This document shows positions 43,833 to 53,718 of a stretch of DNA of 64,000 bases, one piece after another. Under the pieces are notes generated by a model. That model did not search any database, had not been told where the DNA came from, and was given only the letters and a program-made list of their open reading frames with translations. Where the stretch lies: assembly GCF_001940225.2 (NCBI RefSeq), contig NZ_CP135164.1:1302001-1366000 (forward strand), given 5' to 3'. This DNA comes from Roseburia sp. 499. Its GTDB lineage: Bacteria > Bacillota > Clostridia > Lachnospirales > Lachnospiraceae. Made by a program: the position numbers and the translations under genes. The first letter of the stretch is position 1. Every line of letters starts with the position of its first letter.

Positions 43833-44195
43833 ATGGCAAAGAGTATTTTAATATGTGATGATGCAGCATTTATGCGAATGATGATTAAGGACATTTTAAC
43901 AAAGAATGGTTACGAAATTGCAGGAGAAGCAGAAAATGGAGCAAAGGCAGTAGAAAAATACAATGAAACAAAACCGGATTTGGTATTAATGGATATTACC
44001 ATGCCGGAAAAAGATGGAATTCAGGCTTTGAAAGAAATTAAAGCAGGAGATCCTTCTGCAGCCGTTATTATGTGTTCTGCAATGGGACAGCAGGCAATGG
44101 TTATTGAAGCAATTCAGTCTGGAGCAAAGGATTTTATTGTAAAACCGTTTCAGGCAGAACGTGTATTAGAAGCTGTTAAAAAAGTAGTAGGTTAG
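43833..44195 (+). CDS. cheY: Chemotaxis response regulator CheY
   Basis: 120 aa single receiver domain. Acidic pocket Asp9-Asp10, phospho-acceptor Asp54 (VLMDITMPEKDG), Thr/Ser switch (IMCSAMGQ) and Lys104 (IVKPF). It binds FliM and FliY N-termini when phosphorylated by CheA. Placement between fliY and fliO matches Bacillus. RBS AAGGAGAG. Confidence 0.95.
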   Translation: MAKSILICDDAAFMRMMIKDILTKNGYEIAGEAENGAKAVEKYNETKPDLVLMDITMPEKDGIQALKEIKAGDPSAAVIMCSAMGQQAMVIEAIQSGAKDFIVKPFQAERVLEAVKKVVG

Positions 44196-44196
44196 T

Positions 44197-44574
44197 ATGA
44201 TTTTACTTGAAATATCTTCAGGATGGGAAAGCTTTTTTCAGTTGATTGGCGTTTTGCTTATATTCTTGTTTGTATTGGCGATTACATATTTTACAACTAA
44301 GTGGATTGCAGGCTACCAGAAGGGAGCTATGTGTAACAAGAATATAAACGTCATCGAAACTTTTCGAGTGAATAATAATAAATTTATTCAGATTATTCAG
44401 ATTGGAGAGAAGTATTTGGCAATTTCTGTGTGCAAAGATACTATAAATGTATTGACAGAATTGACCAAAGAACAGCTGACATGGCTTCCGCCGGAAGATG
44501 AAAAGGCAGTTGCTAAGACTCCGAACTTTCAAGAGATTTTTGAAAAATTGAAGGGAAAATTCCCTGGGAAGTAG
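44197..44574 (+). CDS. fliO: Flagellar biosynthetic protein FliO (FliZ)
   Basis: 125 aa with one N-terminal membrane segment (SFFQLIGVLLIFLFVLAITY) and a small cytosolic domain (INVIETFRVNNNKFIQIIQI, GEKYLAISVCKDTINVLTE). It assists assembly of the FliP ring. It begins one base after the cheY stop, with only a weak ribosome site. Confidence 0.87.
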   Translation: MILLEISSGWESFFQLIGVLLIFLFVLAITYFTTKWIAGYQKGAMCNKNINVIETFRVNNNKFIQIIQIGEKYLAISVCKDTINVLTELTKEQLTWLPPEDEKAVAKTPNFQEIFEKLKGKFPGK

Positions 44575-44584
44575 GCAAAGTTTT

Positions 44585-45466
44585 ATGAAAAAGCTGAAAA
44601 AAATATATTGTGGAACTTCCTTTGCCTTTGGAACGATTACCTTGATTCTGGCATTAGTTTTATGCTTGGGACAGAATGCATATGCAACAGAAGCAAATCA
44701 GGACTTAACAGAACAGACGACCAATGAAGTGGGACAATTGGATAGTGGGACACAGAGTCAGGTACAGGGTGCAACTACTGATAATACCAATGGAGTACAT
44801 GTGACCTGGAATAATGAGGATGGAGATTTCTCAGGGAATTTAAAAATATTGCTGGTGCTTACCGTAATCTCGTTAGCACCATCAATTTTAATCATGCTGA
44901 CTTCATTTACTAGAATTATTATTGTTCTGCATTTTGTAAGAAATGCAATTGGTACACAAACAGCACCACCAAATCAGGTGTTGATTGGATTAGCATTGTT
45001 TCTGACATTGTTTATTATGAATCCGGTTTTTACGGAGATTAATGAAAATGCAATTAAGCCTTTTGACGCAGGTGAAATTACACAGGAGCAGGCAATCGAA
45101 GAAGGGGAAAAGCCTTTAAGAAGGTTTATGTACAAGGAAACACAGCAAAAAGATTTGAATCTGTTTTGCGATATAGCAGGAATAGATGATATTGATACTA
45201 GTGATGAAGAACAAGTAAATCAACTTTCTATGACAATTATTATTCCGAGTTTTATTTTAAGTGAATTGCGTACCGCATTTATCATGGGATTTTTGATTTA
45301 TGTTCCGTTTATTGTAATTGATATGGTAGTGGCATCAGTACTTATGTCTATGGGTATGATGATGTTGCCGCCTACAACGATTTCCTTACCATTTAAGGTG
45401 TTACTATTTGTTCTTGCAGATGGCTGGGATTTGGTAATTGGAAGTCTTGTGAAGACATTTTATTAA
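44585..45466 (+). CDS. fliP: Flagellar export gate protein FliP
   Basis: 293 aa. A cleavable signal peptide is visible (basic head MKKLKKIY, hydrophobic core, NAYA-TEA), then a Thr/Gln-rich stretch, then the conserved FliP body: LTVISLAPSILIMLTSFTRI, VLHFVRNAIGTQTAPPNQVL, PSFILSELRTAFIMGFLIYV and IDMVVASVLMSMGMMMLPP. Core of the FliPQR export gate. Confidence 0.95.
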   Translation: MKKLKKIYCGTSFAFGTITLILALVLCLGQNAYATEANQDLTEQTTNEVGQLDSGTQSQVQGATTDNTNGVHVTWNNEDGDFSGNLKILLVLTVISLAPSILIMLTSFTRIIIVLHFVRNAIGTQTAPPNQVLIGLALFLTLFIMNPVFTEINENAIKPFDAGEITQEQAIEEGEKPLRRFMYKETQQKDLNLFCDIAGIDDIDTSDEEQVNQLSMTIIIPSFILSELRTAFIMGFLIYVPFIVIDMVVASVLMSMGMMMLPPTTISLPFKVLLFVLADGWDLVIGSLVKTFY

Positions 45467-45482
45467 GTAGAGGTGGATACAG

Positions 45483-45755
45483 ATGATTACAGAAGGACAG
45501 GTCTTGGATATAGCAAAAGAGGCGTTGTATCTTATTATAAAAACGTCAGCACCTCTACTTTTAATTTCACTGATTGTAGGTTTGGTAATTAGTATTTTCC
45601 AGACGGTCACCTCCATCCAGGAGCAGACATTAACATTTGTTCCCAAGATTATAGCTGTTTTTCTGGGACTTATGCTCGTAGGTGGATGGATTTTAGAAAA
45701 TTTAACAGGCTTTATGACAGAATTATGGAATAATTTTGGCCTGTATTTACGATAG
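45483..45755 (+). CDS. fliQ: Flagellar export gate protein FliQ
   Basis: 90 aa with two membrane hairpins (TSAPLLLISLIVGLVISIFQ; PKIIAVFLGLMLVGGWILEN) and the family core TVTSIQEQTLTFVPKI. 16 bases after fliP. Confidence 0.93.
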   Translation: MITEGQVLDIAKEALYLIIKTSAPLLLISLIVGLVISIFQTVTSIQEQTLTFVPKIIAVFLGLMLVGGWILENLTGFMTELWNNFGLYLR

Positions 45756-45768
45756 GTTGACAAAAGTT

Positions 45769-46551
45769 ATGGTAAATTATGAGTTTTCAATTTATACATT
45801 TGAATATTTTCTGATGATATTGGTAAGGATTGCATCATTTGTATCTATTGCACCGTTTTTTGGAATGAAGAATACCCCTAATCGTGTGAAAATTGGGTTG
45901 TCGGTATTTACATCCTTGATTCTATATCAAGTAATGTTGCCGAAGGAACCGCTGGAATATTCTGGAGTAATAGAGTTCGCCATCATCATCTTGAAGGAAG
46001 GAATTACAGGATTGCTCATTGGATTTGCGGCAAATATTTGTAATTCCATTGTTTTATTCTCGGGTAAAATGATTGATATGGAAATTGGAATGGCTATGAT
46101 GAATGTTTTTGATCCATCGTCCAATCAGCAGGTGGCAATTTCAGGACAGTTCTATAATTATATGATAATGATGTTATTAATAGTAACCAATATGCATCAT
46201 TACATTTTAAGGGCATTGATAGATTCTTATCAGGTAATTCCTATCAATGGAACTGTTTTTCAGTGGGATAGTTTATTAGCAACTATGACAGCTTATATGA
46301 CAGATTTAGTAGTAATTGGATTTCGAATTATATTGCCGGTATTTGCTACTAACATGATTTTGAATTGTATTCTTGGTGTGATGGCGAAAGTATCCCCTCA
46401 AATGAATATGTTTGCGGTGGGTATTCAGTTAAAGCTTTTGTTAGGACTTACAATTTTGTTTGTAACAATAGGGTTATTACCTAATATTTCAAATTTTATT
46501 TTTACAGAAATGAAAAAAATGATGGTTTCAATAATTGAAGGAATGTATTAA
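45769..46551 (+). CDS. fliR: Flagellar export gate protein FliR
   Basis: 260 aa polytopic membrane protein. Landmarks are LMILVRIASFVSIAPFFG, ILKEGITGLLIGFAANICN, GKMIDMEIGMAMMNVFDPSS and MAKVSPQMNMFAVGIQLKLL. ATG 45769 gives the usual family length; upstream TTG codons overlap fliQ and are less likely. Confidence 0.93.
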   Translation: MVNYEFSIYTFEYFLMILVRIASFVSIAPFFGMKNTPNRVKIGLSVFTSLILYQVMLPKEPLEYSGVIEFAIIILKEGITGLLIGFAANICNSIVLFSGKMIDMEIGMAMMNVFDPSSNQQVAISGQFYNYMIMMLLIVTNMHHYILRALIDSYQVIPINGTVFQWDSLLATMTAYMTDLVVIGFRIILPVFATNMILNCILGVMAKVSPQMNMFAVGIQLKLLLGLTILFVTIGLLPNISNFIFTEMKKMMVSIIEGMY

Positions 46552-46552
46552 C

Positions 46553-47680
46553 GTGGAAGAAGAAAAGTATTTTTTCTTGGAGTATAATCTTCAGTGGTTT
46601 GCAAAAGATGGGGAAGGTGGAGAAAAGACCGAACCAGCTACTGCTAAGAAGTTAAGGGACGCCAGAGAAGAAGGGCAGGTGGCCAAAAGTAAAGAATTGA
46701 GTGCTGCCGTTGATTTGATTGCTTTATTTCTGGTGTTGAAAATATTTATTTCTTATATTGGGGAAAATCTCATAAGCATGTTCCCGGTTATCTATAAAAA
46801 GATGCCGGATATTATAAATGACAGTGCAGGAGGAATGTCTATTTTTTCTGCCACAACAGTAGTCAATAATGTAATGCTTGTCATTTTAAAGATTGTGGCA
46901 CCGGTATTTGTAGTAGGTGTTTTGGTCTGTATCTTGATTAATATTTTCCAGGTAGGATGGAAAATTACAACTAAGCCTATGCGGCCGAAGGCAAGCAAGA
47001 TAAATCCATTAAGTGGATTTAAGAGAATATTTTCCAAGGATTCCCTCTTTGAATTGGTGAAATCAATTGCTAAAATAGCATTGATTGCATATGTAGCTTA
47101 TACCGCTATTAAAGGGCATCAGAATGAGTTGTTTTTGTTGTATGATATACCGTTGATGCAAGTTATCATCCTAGTTGGAAGCATTGTGATAGATGCAGGA
47201 TTTAAAATTTCGTTGGTTTATCTAGTGGTTGGTATTGCGGACTGGTTTTATCAGAAACACAAATTTAAAGAAGATATGAAGATGACCAAGCAGGAAGTAA
47301 AAGATGAGTATAAGAATACAGAAGGAAATCCTGAAATAAAGGGGCGCCAACGTTCTAAGATGCGTGAAGCATCACAGAGGCGTATGATGCAGAACCTTCC
47401 TACTGCAGATGTGGTCATCACCAACCCGACTCATTTGTCAGTTGCAATTAAATATGATGCAGATAAGAATTCTGCACCAGTGGTTATTGCAAAGGGAGAA
47501 GATTATCTGGCGATGAAAATTCGTGAGATAGCAAGAGAAAATAATATTGAGATTGTAGAAAACAAGCCTTTGGCGAGAATGTTATACGCTAACGTGGAGG
47601 TTGGTGCAGAGGTTCCGCCAGAGTTATATCAGGCAGTAGCAGAAGTATTAGCTTTTGTATACAGTTTGAAGAATAAATAA
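46553..47680 (+). CDS. flhB: Flagellar export protein FlhB with autocleavage site
   Basis: 375 aa. GTG 46553 (one base after the fliR stop) with AAGGA at 46538-46542. N-terminal EKTEPATAKKLRDAREEGQV, four membrane segments, then the cytosolic domain with NPTH in VVITNPTHLSVAIKY, where the protein cuts itself to switch export from hook to filament substrates. PLARMLYANVEVGAEVPPEL follows. Confidence 0.94.
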   Translation: MEEEKYFFLEYNLQWFAKDGEGGEKTEPATAKKLRDAREEGQVAKSKELSAAVDLIALFLVLKIFISYIGENLISMFPVIYKKMPDIINDSAGGMSIFSATTVVNNVMLVILKIVAPVFVVGVLVCILINIFQVGWKITTKPMRPKASKINPLSGFKRIFSKDSLFELVKSIAKIALIAYVAYTAIKGHQNELFLLYDIPLMQVIILVGSIVIDAGFKISLVYLVVGIADWFYQKHKFKEDMKMTKQEVKDEYKNTEGNPEIKGRQRSKMREASQRRMMQNLPTADVVITNPTHLSVAIKYDADKNSAPVVIAKGEDYLAMKIREIARENNIEIVENKPLARMLYANVEVGAEVPPELYQAVAEVLAFVYSLKNK

Positions 47681-47708
47681 TTAATAAAGAAACAGAGGAG
47701 GAAATAGC

Positions 47709-49745
47709 ATGAAAAAGGCAGATTTGGGAGTGGCATTATACATATTGGCAGCCGTTATTTTCTTTATTGTTCCCATTCCTTCTATTTTATTGGATATCAT
47801 GCTGGCTTTTAATATCGCAGTTGCTTTGGTAATACTAATGAATGCGTTATTTGTAAAAGAAGTGCTAGATATGTCATTTTTCCCGACACTGTTATTATTT
47901 ACTACTATTTTTAGAATTTCCTTAAACGTTTCTTCTACACGTTTGATTTTAAATACAGGAAATCCAGGAAATGTAGTTCGAACTTTCGGAGAATTTGTTG
48001 GTGGAAATGATTTAATTATTGGTGCAATCATATTTGTTATCTTATTGATTATTCAGTTCGTAGTAATTAATAAAGGTTCCGAACGTGTTGCAGAAGTAAC
48101 GGCCAGATTTACGTTGGATGCAATGCCAGGTAAACAGATGGCGATTGATGCAGATTTGAATACTGGTATTATTAGTGAAAAACAGGCAAGAGAACGTCGT
48201 GATAAGATTCAGCAGGAGTCTAGCTTTTTTGGAGCCATGGATGGTGCTACCAAATATGTAAAAGGAGATGCAATGGCAGGTCTTATTATTACATTTATTA
48301 ACCTGGTTGGTGGTACAGCCATGGGAATAATAAATCAGGGACTTGCCTTTGGAGATGCGATAAGCCAGTTTGGTATTCTTACTATTGGTGATGGATTATC
48401 CAGTCAGATTCCATCTTTATTAATTTCTCTGGCAACCGGTATTTTAGTAACAAAGGCATCTAAGGAAGCTGACTTTAGTCAGATATTAGTAAAACAGTTA
48501 TTCGGAATTCCAAAAGTATTGTATATTGTGGGTGGAGTTTTGATTTTTTTAGGAATTACCACACCTTTGGATTGGAAATTGTTTATTGCTTTAGGAACAG
48601 CATTTATTATAACTGGTAGAAGTGTAGAAAATAGCATTGGTATTGAAGCTATTGAAGAAGAAGTGGATACGGCAGAAACCCAGGCGGAAGAGATTCGTAA
48701 GCCTGAAAATGTGGTATCTTTGTTACAGGTAGATCCGATTGAATTAGAATTTGGTTATGGTATTATTCCGTTGGCAGATGTCAGTCAGGGAGGGGATTTA
48801 CTGGATCGTGTTGTAATGATACGACGTCAGATTGCTTTAGAACTTGGTATGGTTGTGCCGATTATTCGTTTGCGCGATAACATTCAGCTGAATCCAAATC
48901 AGTATATTATTAAAATAAAAGGAATTCAAGTAACGGAAGGCGAGATTTTGTTTGACCATTACATGGCAATGAATCCGGGGTTTGTAGAAGAAGAAATATC
49001 CGGTATCCCAACCTTTGAACCTTCTTTCCATTTGCCAGCGCTGTGGATTACAGAAAGTCAGAGAGAACGTGCGGAGAGCCTTGGATATACGGTAGTAGAC
49101 CCACCTTCTATTATTGCAACACATTTGACAGAGGTAATCAGAAGTCACGTGGACGAATTGTTGACAAAACAGGATGTACAGAATCTAATTAATAACGTAA
49201 AAGAAAGCAATCCGGTATTAGTGGATGAGTTGATACCGAAATTGCTTGGAATTGGTGAAATTCAGAAGGTACTGCAGAATCTTTTGAGAGAAGGGATTTC
49301 CATTCGTGATTTACTCACAATTCTGGAAACACTTTCTGATCATGCTGCAACTACCAGAGATGTTGATGTGTTAACAGAGTATGTAAGACAGAGTCTGAAA
49401 CGTGCTATTTCCAGCAAGTACTTTCCTGCAAATGAAGTTACTAGTGTAGTAACTTTAGATCCAAAGGTAGAACAGGAAATTATGGCCTCTGTAAAGCAGA
49501 CAGAACAGGGGGCATATTTGACTTTGGACCCGGAAAAGACGAAGGCAATTATGGCTTCTCTGGAAACAGAAATTGCAAAATTAGAGAATCTTGGCAAAAA
49601 TGCCATTATTATTACGTCGCCGATTGTGCGAATGTATTTTAAAAAGTTGACAGAAGATTATTTTAAAGACTTGATTGTTGTTTCCTACAATGAGGTAGAG
49701 TCTAATATTGAATTACAATCAGTAGGGATGGTGAGCCTTTCATGA
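47709..49745 (+). CDS. flhA: Flagellar export protein FlhA
   Basis: 678 aa. About eight membrane helices in the first 300 residues, including the FHIPEP region (LDAMPGKQMAIDADLNTGII, FFGAMDGATKYVKGDAMAGL). The large cytosolic domain forms the nonameric ring receiving chaperone-substrate complexes. Strong RBS GAGGAGG. ATGA overlap with flhF. Confidence 0.96.
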   Translation: MKKADLGVALYILAAVIFFIVPIPSILLDIMLAFNIAVALVILMNALFVKEVLDMSFFPTLLLFTTIFRISLNVSSTRLILNTGNPGNVVRTFGEFVGGNDLIIGAIIFVILLIIQFVVINKGSERVAEVTARFTLDAMPGKQMAIDADLNTGIISEKQARERRDKIQQESSFFGAMDGATKYVKGDAMAGLIITFINLVGGTAMGIINQGLAFGDAISQFGILTIGDGLSSQIPSLLISLATGILVTKASKEADFSQILVKQLFGIPKVLYIVGGVLIFLGITTPLDWKLFIALGTAFIITGRSVENSIGIEAIEEEVDTAETQAEEIRKPENVVSLLQVDPIELEFGYGIIPLADVSQGGDLLDRVVMIRRQIALELGMVVPIIRLRDNIQLNPNQYIIKIKGIQVTEGEILFDHYMAMNPGFVEEEISGIPTFEPSFHLPALWITESQRERAESLGYTVVDPPSIIATHLTEVIRSHVDELLTKQDVQNLINNVKESNPVLVDELIPKLLGIGEIQKVLQNLLREGISIRDLLTILETLSDHAATTRDVDVLTEYVRQSLKRAISSKYFPANEVTSVVTLDPKVEQEIMASVKQTEQGAYLTLDPEKTKAIMASLETEIAKLENLGKNAIIITSPIVRMYFKKLTEDYFKDLIVVSYNEVESNIELQSVGMVSLS

Positions 49746-50998
49746 CAATAAAGAAATTCCAAGGAAAAACAGAAGAAGAAGCCACTTTAAAGGCAAAACA
49801 GGAATTTGGGGCAGGGACAGTTATTATGAATGTAAAAGAAGTGAAGCCCAAAGGATTTTTTAAAGCATTTAAAAATAGTACATATGAAGTTACTGCGGCA
49901 GTAGAAGAAAATGAGAGAGCAGTTGCTATAAAAACACCGGAGATACCTAAGCCGGGCAAAATAGATATTTCTGCGGATGAGGACATTCAGATTCCAAAAC
50001 CGGAAGAAACGAAGAAGAATGATTCTGTAGCTGTAGAAAATATGTGGGCTTCCTTGGAAGAAAAAATGAAAAATGAAAGCAAAAAGGAAATAGCTGTAGA
50101 AAATAATCTGGAGGAAAAATTAGAAAGTCTTCAGAATTTTCTGGAAAAGAAGTTGGCTCCGGAAGAAACCAAGGAAGAAGAACCGCAAGAAGTTCCGGAG
50201 GACGAAGGATTTAAATTTATGAAGATGATTTACAGCATTCTATTAGAAAATGAAGTAGATGAAAAATATGTAAATCAGATTATGGATGAAGTAGAGACAG
50301 TGAGAAAGAATGGTTCTAGTGTGGATCATATGCTCTCTAGCATTTATCAGAAGATGATTTTGAAATTTGGTCAGCCACAACCGATTGAATTAACTGAAAG
50401 TAAGCCGAAACTGGTATTTTTTGTAGGCCCTACTGGAGTTGGGAAGACAACAACAATTGCAAAGATTGCATCCAGATTTAAGGTAGAAAAGGGAAAAAAA
50501 GTAGCATTATTGACAGCCGATACATATCGTATTGCTGCGGCAGAGCAACTTCGTACATACGCAAATATTTTGGATACTCCTATTAAGGTGATATATTCTG
50601 CTGAAGAATTGAACGATACCTTACAGGAATGGAAAGACTATGATTTAGTATTGGTGGATACAGCAGGGCTCTCTCATAAGAATGAAGAACAGAGGAATGA
50701 TATTAAAAATCTGATATCAGGTGTGTCAGAGGAATATGAAAAAGAAATATATCTAGTATTGAGTGCTACCACAAAGTATCGTGACTTGAAAGAAATTGTA
50801 GATGCATACAAGGCAGAGTTCGAGTTTAAATTGATATTTACAAAGTTGGATGAGACTAGCTGTTACGGAAATATTTTAAATATGAAACTGTATACCGGAG
50901 CTGATTTATCTTATGTAACATGTGGGCAGAATGTACCGGAGGATATAGAAGTTTTCAATATGCAGAAAAATGTAAAGATTCTGCTTGGAGGAAAATAA
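49742..50998 (+). CDS. flhF: Flagellar biosynthesis SRP-like GTPase FlhF
   Basis: 418 aa. N-terminal basic B domain (MTIKKFQGKTEEEATLKAKQ), Glu/Lys-rich linker, N domain, and GTPase core with G1 FFVGPTGVGKTTTIAKIA, ADTYRIAAAEQLRTYA and the DTAG box. It sets flagellum number and position with FlhG. Overlaps flhA by 4 bases. Confidence 0.94.
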   Translation: MTIKKFQGKTEEEATLKAKQEFGAGTVIMNVKEVKPKGFFKAFKNSTYEVTAAVEENERAVAIKTPEIPKPGKIDISADEDIQIPKPEETKKNDSVAVENMWASLEEKMKNESKKEIAVENNLEEKLESLQNFLEKKLAPEETKEEEPQEVPEDEGFKFMKMIYSILLENEVDEKYVNQIMDEVETVRKNGSSVDHMLSSIYQKMILKFGQPQPIELTESKPKLVFFVGPTGVGKTTTIAKIASRFKVEKGKKVALLTADTYRIAAAEQLRTYANILDTPIKVIYSAEELNDTLQEWKDYDLVLVDTAGLSHKNEEQRNDIKNLISGVSEEYEKEIYLVLSATTKYRDLKEIVDAYKAEFEFKLIFTKLDETSCYGNILNMKLYTGADLSYVTCGQNVPEDIEVFNMQKNVKILLGGK

Positions 50999-51001
50999 TT
51001 T

Positions 51002-51880
51002 ATGGATCAGGCAGAACAGTTAAGAAATATAGTAAAACAGAAAAATCAACAGATTGTTTCAAATGCAAGAGTGATTACTGTTACTAGTGGAAAAGGGGGA
51101 GTGGGAAAATCAAATGTAGCGGTAAATTTGGCGGTTCAAATACGGAAATCAGGGAAGAAAGTTATTATTATTGATGCAGATTTTGGACTGGCAAATGTAG
51201 AAGTTATGTTTGGCGCAATTCCAAAATATAATTTTAGCGATTTAATCTACCGTGGAAAGAGTATTCGTGATATTATATCATTAGGACCGATGGAAATTGG
51301 ATTTATATCTGGTGGTTCCGGTATAGCGGGGGTGAATAATCTAACGCGAGAACAGATTGAGTATCTGATTAGCAATATGAAAGAGTTGGATCAGATGGCA
51401 GATGTAATCATTATAGATACCGGAGCTGGAATATCTGATAGCGTTTTGGAATTTGTACTTGCAAGTCCTGAGATTGTTTTAGTTACTACGCCAGAACCAA
51501 GTTCTTTGACAGATTCCTATTCTCTACTGAAAGCGTTATATCGAAATTCAGAATTTCAGTGGGAAAAGAAGAAAATCAAAGTGGTTTCCAATCGTGTAAC
51601 ATCAGTAGAAGAAGGAAGAGCTGTATTTGAAAAATTGAATACAGTAGTAGGACAATTCTTGGATGGAAGCTTGGAATACTTAGGAATGCTTCCACAGGAT
51701 AGTATGTTGGAAAAGGCAGTAAGACAGCAAAAACCAGTTACTATTTCTTATCCAGAAGCAAGAGTGTCCAGAGCATTTGAGGCATTGACAGAATATTTAT
51801 TGGAAGAAAAAGAAAGTCAATTCCAGATGAAACGGGGAATTGCACAGTGGTTTTCCAGCTTAATTAGCAGAAGAAAATAA
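51002..51880 (+). CDS. flhG: MinD-like ATPase FlhG (YlxH)
   Basis: 292 aa. Deviant Walker A TSGKGGVGKSNVAVNLA, DADFGLANVEVMFG and IIDTGAGISDSVL, and a C-terminal amphipathic tail (RGIAQWFSSLISRRK). The N-terminal AEQLRNIVKQ resembles the FlhF-activating helix. It stimulates FlhF GTPase activity and limits flagellum number. Confidence 0.93.
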   Translation: MDQAEQLRNIVKQKNQQIVSNARVITVTSGKGGVGKSNVAVNLAVQIRKSGKKVIIIDADFGLANVEVMFGAIPKYNFSDLIYRGKSIRDIISLGPMEIGFISGGSGIAGVNNLTREQIEYLISNMKELDQMADVIIIDTGAGISDSVLEFVLASPEIVLVTTPEPSSLTDSYSLLKALYRNSEFQWEKKKIKVVSNRVTSVEEGRAVFEKLNTVVGQFLDGSLEYLGMLPQDSMLEKAVRQQKPVTISYPEARVSRAFEALTEYLLEEKESQFQMKRGIAQWFSSLISRRK

Positions 51881-51895
51881 GAATAGAGGTGCAAA

Positions 51896-52636
51896 ATGAG
51901 TTTCAATCTTATTCGTGTAGGTAACAAAATTGATATTCGGGTATTACAGCAGGTAGACCAGGAAAGATCCGAAGGAATTATGGCAAAGGTATATAAGAGT
52001 AGCGTGCAGGATATAAAAAAGAACGGATTGTTAGAAATATCGATGCCTATGTACGCGGGAAAAATGGTATTACTTTCTGCAGGGGTTCGTTATGAGTGTA
52101 TTTTTTATACTGCAAATGGACTTTATCGATGTGTAGCGCAGGTAAAAGAACGCTATAAAGTAGCGGGGTTATATATGCTTCTGATGGAGCCTAAAAGTCC
52201 AATGGAGAAATTTCAGCGCAGGGAATATTTTCGATTTGAATGTGCTATGGATATAGATTACTGTAAGATTACAGAAGATGAGGCAAGGATAGAAAATATT
52301 GAGGAGCTGAAAAAAAGTCACAAAGAAATGTCACCGGAAGCGGAAATGCGTCAGGGAATTGCAGTAGATTTAAGTGGTGGTGGAATCCGTTTTGTGGCAG
52401 AGGAAGAGGGAAAAAAAGGTGAATATCTATTAATTAGCATTTTCCTTAGAAGCATTGAGGTAAATCAATTATTGGAAGTTGCCGGAAGAGTACTTTCTTG
52501 TAATAAAATACAAGGGGATGCAGGACAGGGAAAATACGAATATCGGATACAGTTTTTAATGAAAAATCAAAAGAAACGAGAAACAATTATTAAATATATT
52601 TTCGAGCAGGAGCGCAAAAACAGGCAAAAAGGATGA
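51896..52636 (+). CDS. YcgR-type PilZ cyclic-di-GMP receptor
   Basis: 246 aa. N-terminal YcgR_2/PilZN-like domain (about 1-100), then PilZ with QRREYFRF (RxxxR) and AVDLSGGGIRF (DxSxxG), which together bind c-di-GMP. Homologues YcgR and YpfA/DgrA brake the motor by contacting the stator or switch when c-di-GMP rises. Its location inside the fla/che operon fits. A c-di-GMP phosphodiesterase is encoded at 6.8-7.9 kb. Confidence 0.9.
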   Translation: MSFNLIRVGNKIDIRVLQQVDQERSEGIMAKVYKSSVQDIKKNGLLEISMPMYAGKMVLLSAGVRYECIFYTANGLYRCVAQVKERYKVAGLYMLLMEPKSPMEKFQRREYFRFECAMDIDYCKITEDEARIENIEELKKSHKEMSPEAEMRQGIAVDLSGGGIRFVAEEEGKKGEYLLISIFLRSIEVNQLLEVAGRVLSCNKIQGDAGQGKYEYRIQFLMKNQKKRETIIKYIFEQERKNRQKG

Positions 52637-52640
52637 TAGT

Positions 52641-53717
52641 ATGAAGAAGAATATTTTAGTTGTTGATGACTCTGCACTCATGAGAAGGGTTATATGTGAT
52701 ATAATCAATACAGATAGTACATTTCAGGCAACTGATGTATGTAGAGATGGTCTAGAGGCATATGAGAAGCTAAAGACAACAAAGTATGATGCAGTTGTCT
52801 TAGATGTAAATATGCCGAGGATGGATGGCCTGGAATTACTAGAGAAATTGCAACAAGAGCATATTAGCGCTACCGTTATTATGGTAAGTACCACTACAAC
52901 CGCAGAGGCAGAAGTAACCATGTTGGCTATGGAACGCGGGGCAGTTGATTTTGTTGCAAAACCATATAACATCATAGAGGCAAAGGGCGAAGATTTCAAA
53001 AGAAAGCTATTAAGTGTTTTGCAGGCAGTACTGAAGAGTGGAAATGCGGAACGATTTTTTGAAACAACTCCAAAACCATCCGCAAAACCTATAGTTTCTA
53101 AGGCTGTTTCAGTTGCCAAAACAGCGAGGACAGCTGGGAAAAAATTGGTTGCGTTGGCGTGCTCTACAGGAGGACCAAAGGCATTGCAGAGTGTAATTCC
53201 ATATCTTCCGAAGAACATGGATGCACCTATGGTTCTTGTACAGCATATGCCAAAGGGATTTACAAAGTCCATGGCAGAACGTCTGAATGAAATCAGTGAA
53301 ATTTCCGTAAAAGAAGCAGAAGAAGGAGATATACTGAGAAAAGGGTGGGTTTACGTTGCACCAGGCGGTAAGCACATGGAGATAGTAAAGACCGGAGGTG
53401 GCGAACACAAGATTCATTTGAATGATGAGCCGGCAATTGGCGGACTAAGGCCGTGTGCAAACGTAACCTATGAATCTTTACGGACAAGCGATTTTGACAA
53501 AATTGTTTGTGTGGTTTTGACAGGAATGGGAGCAGACGGGACAAAAGGAATTCTTTCTTTAAGAGAAAAAAAACCTTTACATGTAATCGCTCAAAATGCT
53601 CAGACTTGTGTTGTATATGGTATGCCAAAAGCAATTGCAGATGCAGGTGTTGTAGATGAAGTAGTTCCATTAACGGAAGTAGCACCAACAATTATTAAGA
53701 ATGTGGGGGTACGTTAG
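52641..53717 (+). CDS. cheB: Chemotaxis methylesterase/deamidase CheB
   Basis: 358 aa. Receiver domain with phospho-site Asp55 (VVLDVNMPRMDG), linker, and methylesterase domain with Ser175 (ACSTGGPKAL), His in QHMPKGF and Asp in TGMGADGTKG. It demethylates chemoreceptors for adaptation. The partner CheR is not in the window. Confidence 0.95.
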   Translation: MKKNILVVDDSALMRRVICDIINTDSTFQATDVCRDGLEAYEKLKTTKYDAVVLDVNMPRMDGLELLEKLQQEHISATVIMVSTTTTAEAEVTMLAMERGAVDFVAKPYNIIEAKGEDFKRKLLSVLQAVLKSGNAERFFETTPKPSAKPIVSKAVSVAKTARTAGKKLVALACSTGGPKALQSVIPYLPKNMDAPMVLVQHMPKGFTKSMAERLNEISEISVKEAEEGDILRKGWVYVAPGGKHMEIVKTGGGEHKIHLNDEPAIGGLRPCANVTYESLRTSDFDKIVCVVLTGMGADGTKGILSLREKKPLHVIAQNAQTCVVYGMPKAIADAGVVDEVVPLTEVAPTIIKNVGVR

Positions 53718-53718
53718 T